DNA of 64,000 nt from Nymphalis io. Its lineage: Eukaryota > Arthropoda > Insecta > Lepidoptera > Nymphalidae. A program made the translations under genes and the position numbers. Location: contig NC_065897.1 in NCBI RefSeq assembly GCF_905147045.1, positions 13,035,001 to 13,099,000 on the forward strand, written 5' to 3'. The notes under the pieces were generated by a model. The model saw nothing but the letters and a program-made list of their open reading frames with translations. It made no database searches and was not told where the DNA came from. Shown here piece by piece: positions 48,001 through 57,384 of the stretch; position 1 is the first letter of the stretch; each line of letters opens with the position of its first letter.

Positions 48001-50628
48001 TTGAATGTCCATTTATTATTTACATACAATTAGAGTACAGAGTTTTATATCCTTTCTTTGTCGCACTACCAAAAAATGGAATTCCTTACCAGCTCACGTG
48101 TTCCCCTCCTCTTACAACCCGGGTTCCTTCAAACGATGCGTGAAGAGGCATCTTGCAGGCCGGCAAGGCGGGGACGGCTAGTACAGAACATTCTTCCCGA
48201 CTGTACTGGCCGTCGTCGCGTTTGGACTCTACTACCACTTACCATCAGGTGGAGTAGAGTCATTTGCCATCCCGGGGCATATAAAAAAAAAAAGTATACA
48301 TAGTTGCTATATAAAAATGTCTTATATGTATTGTTTGCGAGTAAGCCAGGAGATCTTTAACTCTAAGTTGTAATTTTGCTTAATAATACATTTAAATCAA
48401 CAAGGCATACACAATACTCGAAAATATAAATGACGTTAATAAATCACTATTCAGAATTTTTCAGTATTTAAAAAAATAATAGGTACTTACTAAAGTAATA
48501 ATTATACTAATAATAATGAATAACTATTTATTATATTTGAATAATTACTTTAAATTGGAAGAACGGTATATAGATCATCTTATATAACTTATATAAATAA
48601 CTTATTTTTCAGGTCCGCGTAATTGAATATGGAGCCAACAAATACGGTTTCCAGCCAGCAGGCGAGGGCATCACCGTCGCCCCGCCCACCCTCGTCGATG
48701 AGTCCACTCGGGATGAGGGCCTAAGACCTGGCAAGGGACAGGTAAGCCTACAATGTTCTTATTCTAACACAATAATTACTTTGATAAAATCATCAACAAT
48801 TACAGATATTCCAAGATATTTATACTCCTTGGGGTTTTTCAAATGTGTTAAAATTTATGCTTATATTATTTCTTATCACATCTTCCAAAAATGTGCTAAA
48901 TATAAAACTATAGACTGAAATATGACCACAGTTTAAATAAGTATAATATTTTCTAAGTGTAAATTTTTTTTATATTACAGTTTACATACGTTATAAATAT
49001 ACCCTGCGCTTCACACAAGGAATTATAATTACTAGATATAGAGATACTACAAATGCGCGGGCTTATATATTTTTTACTAACATAAATAACAAATGTTATT
49101 TGAAAAGTATCCCAACTACGTTTACATTATAAGCTGTGATATGTGTTAACGTATTATATAGTTTTTGTCCGTTAGTAGATTTTGTGTCTATCTGGAGAAA
49201 AACAGCGAGTACCTATATACGAGTACCTCCAAAATATTAGTATTACATATTATTGATATAACGTCATTTTTTTTCAATTTAAAATTTAATTTATATCAAA
49301 CTAGTGTAGTATTTTGCATATACTATATTGTAATAAAATAGTTATTCAACCAAATGTATACTATGGCTCATTATTTATGTGAAATATTTTATATTAGTAC
49401 GTAATGTTACATAAATATTAATATATAGGAAAAAAATATATATTTAAAAAAAATTATATTCATCGGTAGGCTTTGTATTTTTCATTAAAATAGTCATTAT
49501 AATGATAATATTATAGAGCAATAATTATGATTATTTTTTCACTCCGTGTACAACTAACTATTCAAAAATATTTATTACTTTTCCTTGCCTACTCATAATA
49601 ATTACCAGCTATTTAATAAATAAAATTCAACAATTAGTGTTCCCTATATATGAAAACAATTAATTTAATATATATTTATACTTTTCTTAGAACGGACGTT
49701 CCCAGTACCGCGAACAGTCGGTCGACTACGACTACGAAGAGCCCGCTCCGGCGCCAACACCGCGTCCCGCGCCCAGACCCGCACCCCGCCCCACCCCGCA
49801 ACCCGCCTACCGTGCACCCCCTCAACAACAACAATACAGGCCTGCCCCACAACCACAGGAACAATATAGGCCTGCTCCACAACCACAGGAACAGTACAGA
49901 TCTGCCCCACAACCGCAACAACAATACAGGCCTGCCCCGCAGCCACAGCAACAGTACAGACCTGCCCCACAACAGTCACCCACACCTCCTAAGGTATAGT
50001 AACTTCAAATGCAAAGACCTGCGTTTTACCCTTATTTAGTACAGCTGGTCTGTGAAAAATTAAAGTGTCAAATTAGGAATTATATTGTTGCAAAAAAAAA
50101 CCATTGTGTACTGCTACTATTCTTATTGCTTTATTACTTCTAATAGAATACCCTTTAAATTAATATTAATCAAAAAATAGCATTAATGAAATAAGATATA
50201 TCATTCAGTCCATCCGATACGAAACACTTTATTTTAATTTCAAGATAAAAAAGTTTTAATAAATATCTTTATTGTTATACATTAATAAAAAATCATATAA
50301 ATTCATCATCATTTAGCCGGCGTTCTTCGCGGGAGCAGCACCAGTGCCAGCCGAAGACAACTTCTTCAACCCTGAGCCTCAGCCAAGACAACAGCAGTAC
50401 AGGCCCAAACAGGACTTCAGACCTGCTCCTCAGCCCCAGCAGTTCTCCCCCAAGCACACACAAGTGGACTTCAACCAGGACTACAATTCAGCTCCACAAT
50501 CTCAACCGCGTTACCAATCGAACCAGAGGAGTCAACCGTTCTCGATGTTAGATCAACTCCTGAAGGAGTATGCTCTCCCCCAGGGAGGAGCCGCGCCCCT
50601 CCACGATATCACGTTTGGATCGTACTAG
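39076..50628 (+). CDS. CPR gene 2: RR-1 cuticular protein with Pro/Gln tandem repeats (336 aa, 6 exons)
   Basis: Coding sequence joined from 39076-39096, 46838-46959, 47389-47512, 48613-48741, 49691-49993 and 50317-50628 (1011 bp with stop). All junctions are GT-AG and keep one frame. Residues 1-18 are the signal peptide (MTALVRL, then AILAICACAHA), with the mature protein starting at Gln19. Residues 50-103 form the RR-1 domain (NEDGSYTYGYEAADGSFKIE, then GKYGYKDDTGKVRVIEYGA), followed by EGITVAPPT. Residues about 150-166 are a Pro-Ala-Arg block. Residues 177-226 hold a 10-residue repeat (QYRPAPQPQQ/E). The last exon continues Pro/Gln-rich and ends HDITFGSY. Predicted role: secreted chitin-binding structural protein of soft cuticle. 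It is the likely paralogue of CPR gene 1, with which it shares TPVPILKQIN before the domain. Confidence 0.92.
41638..41769 (+). repeat. SINE family A, internally deleted, first of two in tandem
   Basis: Consists of ATTCTACCGC, then AAGGTTGGTGACGCATTGG and CTATGGGGTTGGTGACCACT. It stops without a tail, immediately before a second, more complete copy in the same orientation. Confidence 0.7.
41774..42073 (+). repeat. SINE family A, full length, second of two in tandem
   Basis: Complete element with head, body and A-tail, with a small GCAAAA insertion after TTCTACC. It abuts the older partial copy. Confidence 0.9.
42706..42928 (-). repeat. SINE family C, reversed, joined to SINE D
   Basis: Runs from TAGCCTGTGAATGGACATTCC to GTGGTGCTTGCCCGGGT and is cut at the B box. 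The next base onwards is family D in plus orientation, so the tRNA-like heads of both are missing at the junction. Confidence 0.75.
42932..43135 (+). repeat. SINE family D, 5'-truncated and internally deleted
   Basis: GTCAGAAAATTCTCAATAGCA, then GGAAATTGGAGGTGAATACAC, GCATCGGATTATGAGAG and GAGATTGGCCGCCGTGGCC, ending in GAAATCGGTCC and a short tail. Confidence 0.8.
43794..43955 (+). repeat. SINE family A, decayed
   Basis: CCAACTATTCTACCGGAAAAC, AACATCTTAGTTTTCAAGG and GCCAACGCCTATGGG remain, with deletions between them. Confidence 0.6.
44876..45135 (+). repeat. SINE family C, diverged
   Basis: GCGTGATTCTTAACCGATGAT, the eroded B box GAGTTCAAAACCC, ATCTCGTGCTCGGCGGTGAAG and GAGAGGAAGCCTTAGCTCAAC in family order. 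Confidence 0.75.
45159..45449 (+). repeat. SINE family A, full length
   Basis: Complete from GTGGTGGTAGAGCTTTGTGC to TCCTATTCTATAAAAAAAAA. Directly follows a SINE C. Confidence 0.9.
46838..46959 (+). CDS. CPR gene 2, exon 2 (signal peptide core, N-terminal linker)
   Basis: TTTTTCAG acceptor, GTAACT donor, ending in phase 2. Encodes the signal-peptide core, an Arg/Glu-rich stretch and TPVPILKQIN, just before the domain. Confidence 0.93.
47095..47335 (-). repeat. SINE family D, decayed, in intron 2 of CPR gene 2
   Basis: GTGAGCAAACACAGATGTGCT, CACTCCATAATCCTATGGG and GAGGCTCCACGAGTTTTCCAA align in order with the 37523-37893 copy. The last part reaches into the region before the exon 3 acceptor. 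Confidence 0.6.
47389..47512 (+). CDS. CPR gene 2, exon 3 (first part of RR-1 domain)
   Basis: TTCCAG acceptor, GTTAAT donor. Encodes NEDGSYTYGYEAADGSFKIE and GKYGYKDDTGK. The domain is split here in phase 0. Confidence 0.96.
47560..47850 (+). repeat. SINE family C, nearly complete, in intron 3 of CPR gene 2
   Basis: Head AGCCAAGATGGCCTAGTGGTT, B box GTGGGTTCAAATCCGGG, body CTCGTGCTTGACGGTGAAGG and end GGCCTTAGCCCAGCAGTGGG, then a GTACT-type tail. A clean tRNA-derived element. Confidence 0.9.
48051..48296 (+). repeat. LINE 3'-end fragment, family E, in intron 3 of CPR gene 2
   Basis: Same start (CCTTTCTTTGTCGCACT) and end as the copy at 7532-7772. The overlapping ORF is the remnant of the LINE's 3' end in another frame. 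Confidence 0.75.
48613..48741 (+). CDS. CPR gene 2, exon 4 (end of RR-1 domain and APPT motif)
   Basis: TTTTTCAG acceptor, GTAAGC donor, 43 codons, phase 0 at both ends. Encodes VRVIEYGANKYGFQP, then EGITVAPPTLVDE and a charged stretch ending GKGQ. Confidence 0.95.
49691..49993 (+). CDS. CPR gene 2, exon 5 (Pro/Ala/Arg block and 10-residue repeats)
   Basis: TTCTTAG acceptor, GTATAG donor, 101 codons, phase 0 at both ends, so skipping it would keep the frame. Tyr residues at protein positions 181, 191, 201, 211 and 221 mark an exact 10-residue period. The two antisense frames of about 100 codons are by-products. Confidence 0.93.
49835..49981 (+). repeat. 30-bp coding minisatellite (about five units)
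   Basis: The unit encodes QYRPAPQPQ(Q/E). Units differ mainly at silent positions and in Glu/Gln, and one has Ser for Pro after YR. It lies wholly inside exon 5, so copy-number change keeps the frame. Confidence 0.9.
50317..50628 (+). CDS. CPR gene 2, exon 6 (C-terminal)
   Basis: ATCATTTAG acceptor. 103 codons to a TAG stop. Pro/Gln-rich start, then a less repetitive end with FSMLDQLLKEYALPQ and the terminal HDITFGSY, probably the more constrained part of the tail. Confidence 0.94.
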   Translation, partial: PAFFAGAAPVPAEDNFFNPEPQPRQQQYRPKQDFRPAPQPQQFSPKHTQVDFNQDYNSAPQSQPRYQSNQRSQPFSMLDQLLKEYALPQGGAAPLHDITFGSY

Positions 50629-50737
50629 TTCGAATAATCGATTACATTTTGTAAATATGTAGTGTATTTTTAATTAAACGAATTTTTAAATTATTTTCTG
50701 CAGTCATTGTTTCCTATAACTATTACAATTATAATGA

Positions 50738-50743
50738 AATAAA
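50738..50743 (+). promoter_or_regulatory. Likely poly(A) signal of CPR gene 2
   Basis: AATAAA 110 bp after the stop codon, followed by an (AT)n run and then T-rich sequence. Confidence 0.6.
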
Positions 50744-50763
50744 TAGTCATTCATTAATTACTT

Positions 50764-50784
50764 AATATATATATATATATATAT
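50764..50784. repeat. (AT)n microsatellite
   Basis: Short AT run just after the poly(A) signal of CPR gene 2. Confidence 0.85.
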
Positions 50785-50815
50785 TTTTATTGGAATGATA
50801 TTCATATATTTGAAC

Positions 50816-51066
50816 AGCCTGCCTGACGATGCTTGCCTTTCACGCCAAAGGTTGTGGGCTCGATTCCCACCCAGGACAGATATTTGTGTGCATGGACATG
50901 TCGGTTTGTCCTGAGTCTGGGTGTAATTATCTATATAAGTATGTATTTATAAAAGAAAAATAGTATGTCAGTTGTCTGGTTTCCATAGTACAAGTTCTGT
51001 ACAAGCTTAATTTAGGATCAGATGGCCCTTTGTGAAAAATGTCCCAGTATATTTTGTCCCAGGATA
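50816..51066 (+). repeat. SINE family B with altered head
   Basis: The B box (GGTTGTGGGCTCGATTCCC) and body are intact, but the first 20 bases read CAGCCTGCCTGACGATGCTTG instead of the usual head. The tail has a short internal duplication (GTCCCAGTATATTTTGTCCCAG). Confidence 0.8.
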
Positions 51067-51469
51067 TTATATATTCATTAAACAAAATTAACAACGTAAT
51101 TTCAATAGATAATTCATTCGTTGTTTCGTTCGTCACGTCGTTTTCGGACTATATTTGAAAAAAGAAGAAGAACATATGAAGAACAAACAAACATAACAGT
51201 GCAAATAGGCATATCAAAGAAACATTGGTCTTACTTACTTTCTTTTAATCAAAAGCTGTAGGCGTAAGTCGATTCATCCCAGTCACGTAACACGTAAAAA
51301 GTAACTTGTATTACGTTCGCAGAACTGATATAATACATAAAATATGTATTTTGACAGGACAAATGTCCAATTTTAAAATACTCGGGAATAGACCAAACGG
51401 TATTGATTTTGATTAACAAATACTTATTTAATTTTGTAAAATAGATAATTGGACTGACAAATGAGCCAA

Positions 51470-51600
51470 CTAATGATAAACATTAACCATTCCTTACAAC
51501 GCCAATACGCCACCAACCTTAGGAACTAAGATGTTATATACCTTGTGTCCGTTGATTAAGTGGCCCACCTTCCCGCCCGCCAACTTCATATAGAAAAAAA
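51470..51600. repeat. Two opposed SINE A fragments
   Basis: The part up to about 51550 is family A in minus orientation (CGCCACCAACCTTAGGAACTA). From about 51555 the sequence is the 3' end in plus orientation (GTGGCCCACCTTCCCGCCCGCC, then an A-run). Internal inversion or two abutting insertions would explain it. Confidence 0.55.
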
Positions 51601-52604
51601 GCTGGCGCTGCAGCACAACTTCTATACCGTTCAACCGATTTTTATGACAATTGTTCTACATTTGGACCCGGAAAATGTTTTACAAGTCGTATGGGATAAT
51701 TTAGCTTACGAATAAAAAAGTGGCATTGCAAGTTGCAACGGATGTCGAGCATTATTTAGTAATATATAAGGTCTAAATAAAAATAAATATAATTCAATGT
51801 CAAATCGAAATATAGTGCACTAAAATGGCGCAATACATCTAACAAAACATTCTATTGTTATTAATCTTTTAACCAAAGCACCGCGAGGCCGTGGGATCGA
51901 TTCCCAGACATAAAATGAACAATAACGATATGTATGGAATTTTCTCATAGCGTTGTGTAACATATGTACAATATATCAGGATATGCACGTGAATAAGTAA
52001 CAAGGAGTCCGTTAACAGGGGATAAAATTATTACTATGTATTTGCGTTCGCACAAACCATCTTAACGTCTAAGCCGTTTTTTTTAAATAATGTTTCTCTA
52101 TAATCATATTAAGTGTCCTCACAAAAACATAATGCATGGTTACCATGTAAATCATCTTTAGTATATACAAGTATATCAAGAGCTTTATAATAGACGTATA
52201 TGATTCCATTTTTCGTTACTTGTTATATCAACATCTATTTAGATGTTTATAAGCCTATTTAATAATATGCGTAATATAAAAGATGTAAGGCCTTACATAT
52301 AAACGATGTCTAGGAACAGTTTAGTTAAACACTGATTTATCTCTTTCTGTCATTATTGATTTGATATTCGAAAGAAGAAGACAGAGCACTGTTTTCTCAG
52401 GTAGTATATCTGATACACGTTTATATTAGCTTAATAGTACTATGCTATGCCATTCTGTAAGTGCAAATTCTTAACTCAATGCAGCTGTTCTATTTGGTAA
52501 TCTTCACTTCACTTCGTATCTCACTCGTGAAATGTTAAAAAGAACTCTACGTGGCGTTTTAAAAACAAGCAAGTAAGCAAGTATCACAATTCTAAAAAAA
52601 GTAA

Positions 52605-52885
52605 AGTAAGGTAAGATTAGCCAACAGCGCGGGACATATTATAGTGCATAAATGTGTGCACAAACACAGATACACTCTCTATTTCCTCACTCTCATAATC
52701 CAATGGGGAGGCAATCTGACATGACTGGAAAGAGTTTAGGCGCAGGAGTACACACTTCCAACTTATAGAGCCTGAGATGATACTGAGATTCATCGACAGA
52801 AAAACCCTATAATTCTATTGGCCTGACCTAGGATTTGAACATCAGAATCTGGCCTTACATCTAACCACCAGATCAACTAGCCATT
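52605..52885 (-). repeat. SINE family D, nearly complete, decayed
   Basis: GATTAGCCAACAGCGCGGGAC, CACTCTCATAATCCAATGGG, GGAAAGAGTTTAGGCGCAGG and CCTGACCTAGGATTTGAACAT (eroded reversed B box) in family order. Confidence 0.8.
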
Positions 52886-53159
52886 CAATCATACATACAT
52901 TTTTAATAATCATTATTGCTGCATACTTACATCAATTTACATAATAATCATTTCAATTTAAATTAAAAATATATATACTAACTAAAATTTTCATTATTAT
53001 GTTGTCACATAATCGAATTAATGCAAGGCTAAAATAAATTGAACTTAATTTATTTTCGCCTGGCATTGTACAAGGTTGATATAAAAAGTAATATATCAAT
53101 GTCATTTTATTTTATATAATATCGCAAACTATCAGAACATTACAAGTGTTATGTTATGT

Positions 53160-53440
53160 CGAGTCGCTGTGAAAGCCCAGTGGTTAAACGCATGAATATT
53201 AACTTATAATTATGAGTTCAAAACAAATGCACGACTGAATTGAAAATTGTGCATTTATAATGCATCTCGTGTTCAGCAGTAAAGGAAAACATCGCAAGGA
53301 AATCTGTATGTGTCTAATTTCACTGAAGTCGCATCCAAGCAGCGTTATGGAATAAGTGCTAAAACTTCCTCTCGACAGGGACGGGTGCCATTTGCTCTCA
53401 TAGGGAGATATTTTCAAGCTGTTACCCATTTAGGTTACTG
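53160..53440 (+). repeat. SINE family C, diverged
   Basis: AAGCCCAGTGGTTAAACGCAT, ATGCATCTCGTGTTCAGCAG and GAAAACATCGCAAGGAAATCT mark the family. The B box has decayed (GAGTTCAAAACA). Confidence 0.7.
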
Positions 53441-53844
53441 TAATTTATGAGTTAATAGAACCATTATAATAAAAAGTGATAAACATTAGTCATCATTCAG
53501 GGTGTTTCTTGTTATGTTATCAATTAAATAAAAATTATAACTGTTTCTATTATTTTAGATATGTAAGTTCATAATCAGTTTGCTCTAAGGAGATAATTTC
53601 CTATCATAGTAGAACTTATACTAATTAAACTAGATACTTCAAGCAAAATTATTGTTTCTTTTCTCATTGCATAAAACGTTTTGTTAGATTGTTTTATCGT
53701 GTAACATTCACTCACATATACGCAACTTTTGGAGCGTGTGACAATTTCATGGAGAAAAGTATTAGATAATATGTTCATTTTTAGTATAAAAAAGGTATTT
53801 CTTAGGAGAAATTTCTTAAGATGACCTAAATATAAATCTAGATA

Positions 53845-54010
53845 TAAAAGTAGATAGAACACGCGAATCTTGACCGAAGGTCGCCGGTTCAATCCGAATG
53901 AAGACTACTAAGTTTTCATTTCATGTTAACAAAAACATAAAAGGAAATTATTTGAGTTCTATCACAGTTGTAGTGTTCTGGACAGTGATAGAGTAAGCTC
54001 CAAATCTAAC
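53845..54010 (+). repeat. SINE family C, head and fragments
   Basis: ACGCGAATCTTGACCGAAGGT and the B-box-like GCCGGTTCAATCC, followed by a degenerate body. The start is replaced by AT-rich sequence. Confidence 0.5.
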
Positions 54011-55339
54011 TAATTTATTAGATATATAAAAAATCCTTCGAAATTGACGAACAAAGTCAAAACAATAAAATAATTAAGACAGTGCCAGTCTGTCTTTGAA
54101 GTTACTATATATCAACCACTAAGTACTTTTTCAAGATTTAGGAATCTCCTAATCTTCTAACATAGCCTACCCTTAATAAAACAAAATTGCTGTAACTAAA
54201 GTTATAGTACATTTTGATCTGTACGATTTTATTCATTTCGTATTCATATTTTGTATCGCTTTGTTTTAGAGAAACTGATATGTGGGTAACCGGCCACAAG
54301 GTAAATATGAACTAAAGTACAGAAGTAGTCAATGTTCAATACCTTCATAGATTTCTATTTTCGAATCTGATAATAATGTTTAATGAAAGGTAAAATTTTA
54401 TTTTTAAACGTTTAAAGAAATTGTTATAAAATGTTTTTTTAATTTTATCATAAATTTAAAAAAGTTATAGTCATTTTAATCACTCGAATCTGTGTTCCAC
54501 TTAGATATATCATAATTATATATGTATTGCGTCTCGTGAGATAAGTGTGGGCGTTTTACTACGACATGTAAATGGAAACAATGGAAGTTGTTATCGCAAA
54601 ATATTACACACACTCATTTGTCGTTCGTTGCTTTACTTGCAAAATAGCAAAATTAAATTTCTGGCTAAGTAGGTGCAATCGTCGTTTGTTGCATTTATTA
54701 TATCCTACTTCACGTCACAAAATATTCATACTTGTTTGCACTGTACTGATATTAGGTTAATGTAACATTCATCGTATTATTTACGCCGTTTATGTACGCC
54801 TATTCGATTTTTTTTTACTAATAGGCTTGTAATTTTCTCTGTAAGTGATTTAAATGTAAATCTTTTGAGAAAATAAATGTCTCTAACCTAATTTGGTTAC
54901 TCTTTGGTATTTGAAATCGTTAAGTCATTTGCTGATATGTATGACGTTATTGGTTATATTTATGTTAATTATAATTAACTTGGGAATTAAATTTGACTAT
55001 AGAAAGATTCACCGAAACTATTCCTGTTGTTTCTGCAAAAGTGTAAACTACCGAATAGACTAACAAACAATTAGTGTATTCTTTTTACCTTTATATCGTT
55101 ACAAGGTTTTTTGAGTATTCATTAAAAAACTAATATATTTTCAAGGCCCTTTAAAAGTATTATTATGTGAGTATGAAAAAAATGGAACTGGGTAGGGCAT
55201 TAAAAATTCAAAATTAATAAAAAAAAACTTTATCTACAGTATAAAAACAGTTTTTACGATCTATGTATATAGTATTCACATTTGAAAGTAAAATTAAAGA
55301 TAATACTTTTGACTATTTCTATGGTATCACTTGAAAGAA
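54011..55339. other. Intergenic region 3' of CPR gene 3, nothing recognised
   Basis: AT-rich, with no supported coding exon. It should contain the 3' UTR and poly(A) site of the minus-strand CPR gene 3, but I could not pick a convincing signal close to its stop. Confidence 0.4.
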
Positions 55340-57313
55340 TTAGTTTCTTGGTGTGGGTTTTGGATTTGTAGAACCCTCCTCTCCGAGTATTTGAACATTT
55401 CTCACCTGCTTTCTCGGCGGTGCCGCGGTGGTCAGCTCCGTCGCTGGAGGTGTTGTGGGCACATAATCAGGGTTGATGGCCAGAAGTAACATTTTAAGTA
55501 GTAAAGCTTCTCTTACTTCTACTGGGAGATACTCTGCAGGTTCATCTATGTGGTTAGAAGACGACCCTTGGGAATCGTAAGGACGGGAGTACCTTCTCCG
55601 TGGCACGTATCTTTGACTCTCATATTGAGGGTCATCGTATGTGGATAATTGATTGGAATATACCTCTTGTCTGTATTGAGGATCGTACCTGTAGTCGTAT
55701 CGTTCGTCATCTTGATAATGACGGTGCTGCTGATAAGCCTCGTGCCGATAAGATGGAGGCTGATATGGTGGCCCAGGCATGATCTGATCCATTATAGCTT
55801 GCAAGCGGTTCTGTCTCATTATCAGAATATGGAGCAAGCGCTTAAAATCACGTGTGCTCACTGGGGCAGATATAGAATACATGTCACTCACGGGATCGTA
55901 TCTCTGATATAACGGCTGCGGACGGTAAGAATTTACATACCTTGGCTCATATCCTTGAATAGGGATACCTCTTTCGTCAACTGGTATTTGAACTATTCTT
56001 GGCGCTGGGCGAATTTCGTAGGGTTCTTGAACCGAAGCCTTTGACTGTGGAGGTTCTTTCACATATTGCGTGTCCAATAACTTATCTTGATATTCATATT
56101 GGAGAAAGGGCCGCTGGTTACCGATTGGAATTGGTGCGCCTGGATTGTCTCTCAAATATTCTTGAGTTCTAAAATGGATTGCGGAAGGTCTATGATATAT
56201 AGGTTGTTGATAAAGCCTTTCTTCTGGTTGTCTATGTGCTGGGATATGAATTACTGGAACCGGATTAGACGTCACTACATTTTCATGGTTGAAAACTCGA
56301 CCAGTGCTAGCTTCTAAAGTTGTTTCCTGGTCATCCAATTGCGTATCTTGGTATTGCTGTTGAATATTTTGTCTCGCTGCTAATAAAGAGTGAATTGGTA
56401 GGATCCTTGGTCGCGCTGTAGTCGTTGTAAATAATGGTCTCACTGTACCGTGTGATAGATGACCACCATAGACATCGGTTGAATCATCTCCCATAGATTG
56501 TTGTAGACTCACCATGTGATGATTGGAACTCGTTCCTACTAATTCACGTCTAATAGTATTCGATTTGTTAACGTCTGGCTCTTTTTCAATAACGTGTTCA
56601 TAAACTGGTTTTATTGTTTGCGGTGAAGCTGTAGTGGTTTGTTTTGTAATAAGATCATCTTTTACTGTCACCGGCACTGGCTTTGACAACTGTGTTCGTG
56701 TTTTAACTGCATCTTCTTTCCTGAATAAGTTTAAAGTACTAGCTGTTGTTTCTTCATGATTTTGTCTATCAGTAGTAATTTCAACTGGCCCTCGGGTAGA
56801 ACTGGATACCGGTCTTCGTCGGGGTATCGCTTGTATAACAGTTCCTCTCGTAGTCGCACTGCTTCTAGTTGGATAAACGACGGTTGCTAGAGGTCTCCGT
56901 GTGGTTGACGACACAGTTTTATTGACTCTCACTACCATTGTTGGTGTACTAGACGTCGTACTTGTTGTTACTGGTACCGGTGTACTATCACCCGAAGAAG
57001 AATATGTCACACGTTTAATTTCACCATCATCATCAACATATCCGAAAGTTCCCTTGACATTGCCTAAAACATCACGACTTTCAATTTTGAACGTGCCATC
57101 GTTTGCTTCATACCCAATCGTGTAAGATCCATCTTCGTTCAATCTACGTATCTGTTTAACTATTTCAACTTTAGTCGGATCACCCGTTTCGCTGGCCGTG
57201 AGGATTTCTTTGGTTGAATTAATTGGTGACTCAGTAGAAGTTACATTTTCTGTCACGTTAGTAGCTGTTGCTGCTACTGTAGTGACGCAAGCGAGGAGTA
57301 TAAGGAGGTTCAT
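55340..57313 (-). CDS. CPR gene 3: large intronless RR-1 cuticular protein with mucin-like linker (657 aa)
   Basis: One uninterrupted frame on the minus strand. I start it at 57313 because MNLLILLACVTTVAATA is a clean signal peptide. The frame extends 18 codons further up, to 57367, but that part (MNAAVAVAPSCGCC) would hide the signal and lies about where transcription should begin. Residues 19-34 hold three N-glycosylation sequons (NVT, NVT, NST). Residues 58-104 form the RR-1 domain (LNEDGSYTIGYEANDGTFKIE, then GTFGYVDDDGEIKRVTYSS). Residues 105-300 are Thr/Ser/Pro-rich, suggesting heavy O-glycosylation. The rest is Tyr/Gln/Arg/Pro-rich, with two hydrophobic segments at about 488-512 (FKRLLHILIMRQNRLQAIMD) and 599-615 (EVREALLLKMLLLAINP). 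At several times the length of typical RR-1 proteins it is unusual. Predicted role: secreted, chitin-associated. No orthologue name is assigned. Confidence 0.9.
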   Translation of the reverse strand: MNLLILLACVTTVAATATNVTENVTSTESPINSTKEILTASETGDPTKVEIVKQIRRLNEDGSYTIGYEANDGTFKIESRDVLGNVKGTFGYVDDDGEIKRVTYSSSGDSTPVPVTTSTTSSTPTMVVRVNKTVSSTTRRPLATVVYPTRSSATTRGTVIQAIPRRRPVSSSTRGPVEITTDRQNHEETTASTLNLFRKEDAVKTRTQLSKPVPVTVKDDLITKQTTTASPQTIKPVYEHVIEKEPDVNKSNTIRRELVGTSSNHHMVSLQQSMGDDSTDVYGGHLSHGTVRPLFTTTTARPRILPIHSLLAARQNIQQQYQDTQLDDQETTLEASTGRVFNHENVVTSNPVPVIHIPAHRQPEERLYQQPIYHRPSAIHFRTQEYLRDNPGAPIPIGNQRPFLQYEYQDKLLDTQYVKEPPQSKASVQEPYEIRPAPRIVQIPVDERGIPIQGYEPRYVNSYRPQPLYQRYDPVSDMYSISAPVSTRDFKRLLHILIMRQNRLQAIMDQIMPGPPYQPPSYRHEAYQQHRHYQDDERYDYRYDPQYRQEVYSNQLSTYDDPQYESQRYVPRRRYSRPYDSQGSSSNHIDEPAEYLPVEVREALLLKMLLLAINPDYVPTTPPATELTTAAPPRKQVRNVQILGEEGSTNPKPTPRN

Positions 57314-57373
57314 CTCGGTAGGACGACAGCAGCCGCATGACGGCGCTACGGCGACCGCCGCATTCACTAGTCC

Positions 57374-57381
57374 CCTATATA
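57374..57381 (-). promoter_or_regulatory. Probable TATA box of CPR gene 3
   Basis: Minus-strand TATATAGG lies 68 bp before the chosen start codon. Transcription would begin near 57350, downstream of the first ATG of the frame (57367) and upstream of the chosen ATG (57313), giving a 5' UTR of about 40 nt. Confidence 0.5.
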
Positions 57382-57384
57382 AAA

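Noticed and set aside
49665..49985. Two antisense frames of 98-106 codons over CPR gene 2 exon 5
   Set aside because: By-products of the Pro/Gln-coding minisatellite, with no signal or family pattern. The sense exon has good splice sites.
53575..53892. 105-codon minus-strand frame
   Set aside because: It overlaps a SINE C piece and AT-rich sequence. Hydrophobic, Leu/Ile/Phe-rich composition is expected from base content, and no family pattern is seen.
57314..57367. N-terminal extension of CPR gene 3 to the first ATG at 57367
   Set aside because: It would place 18 residues before a textbook signal peptide, and the TATA position suggests transcription starts downstream of this ATG.
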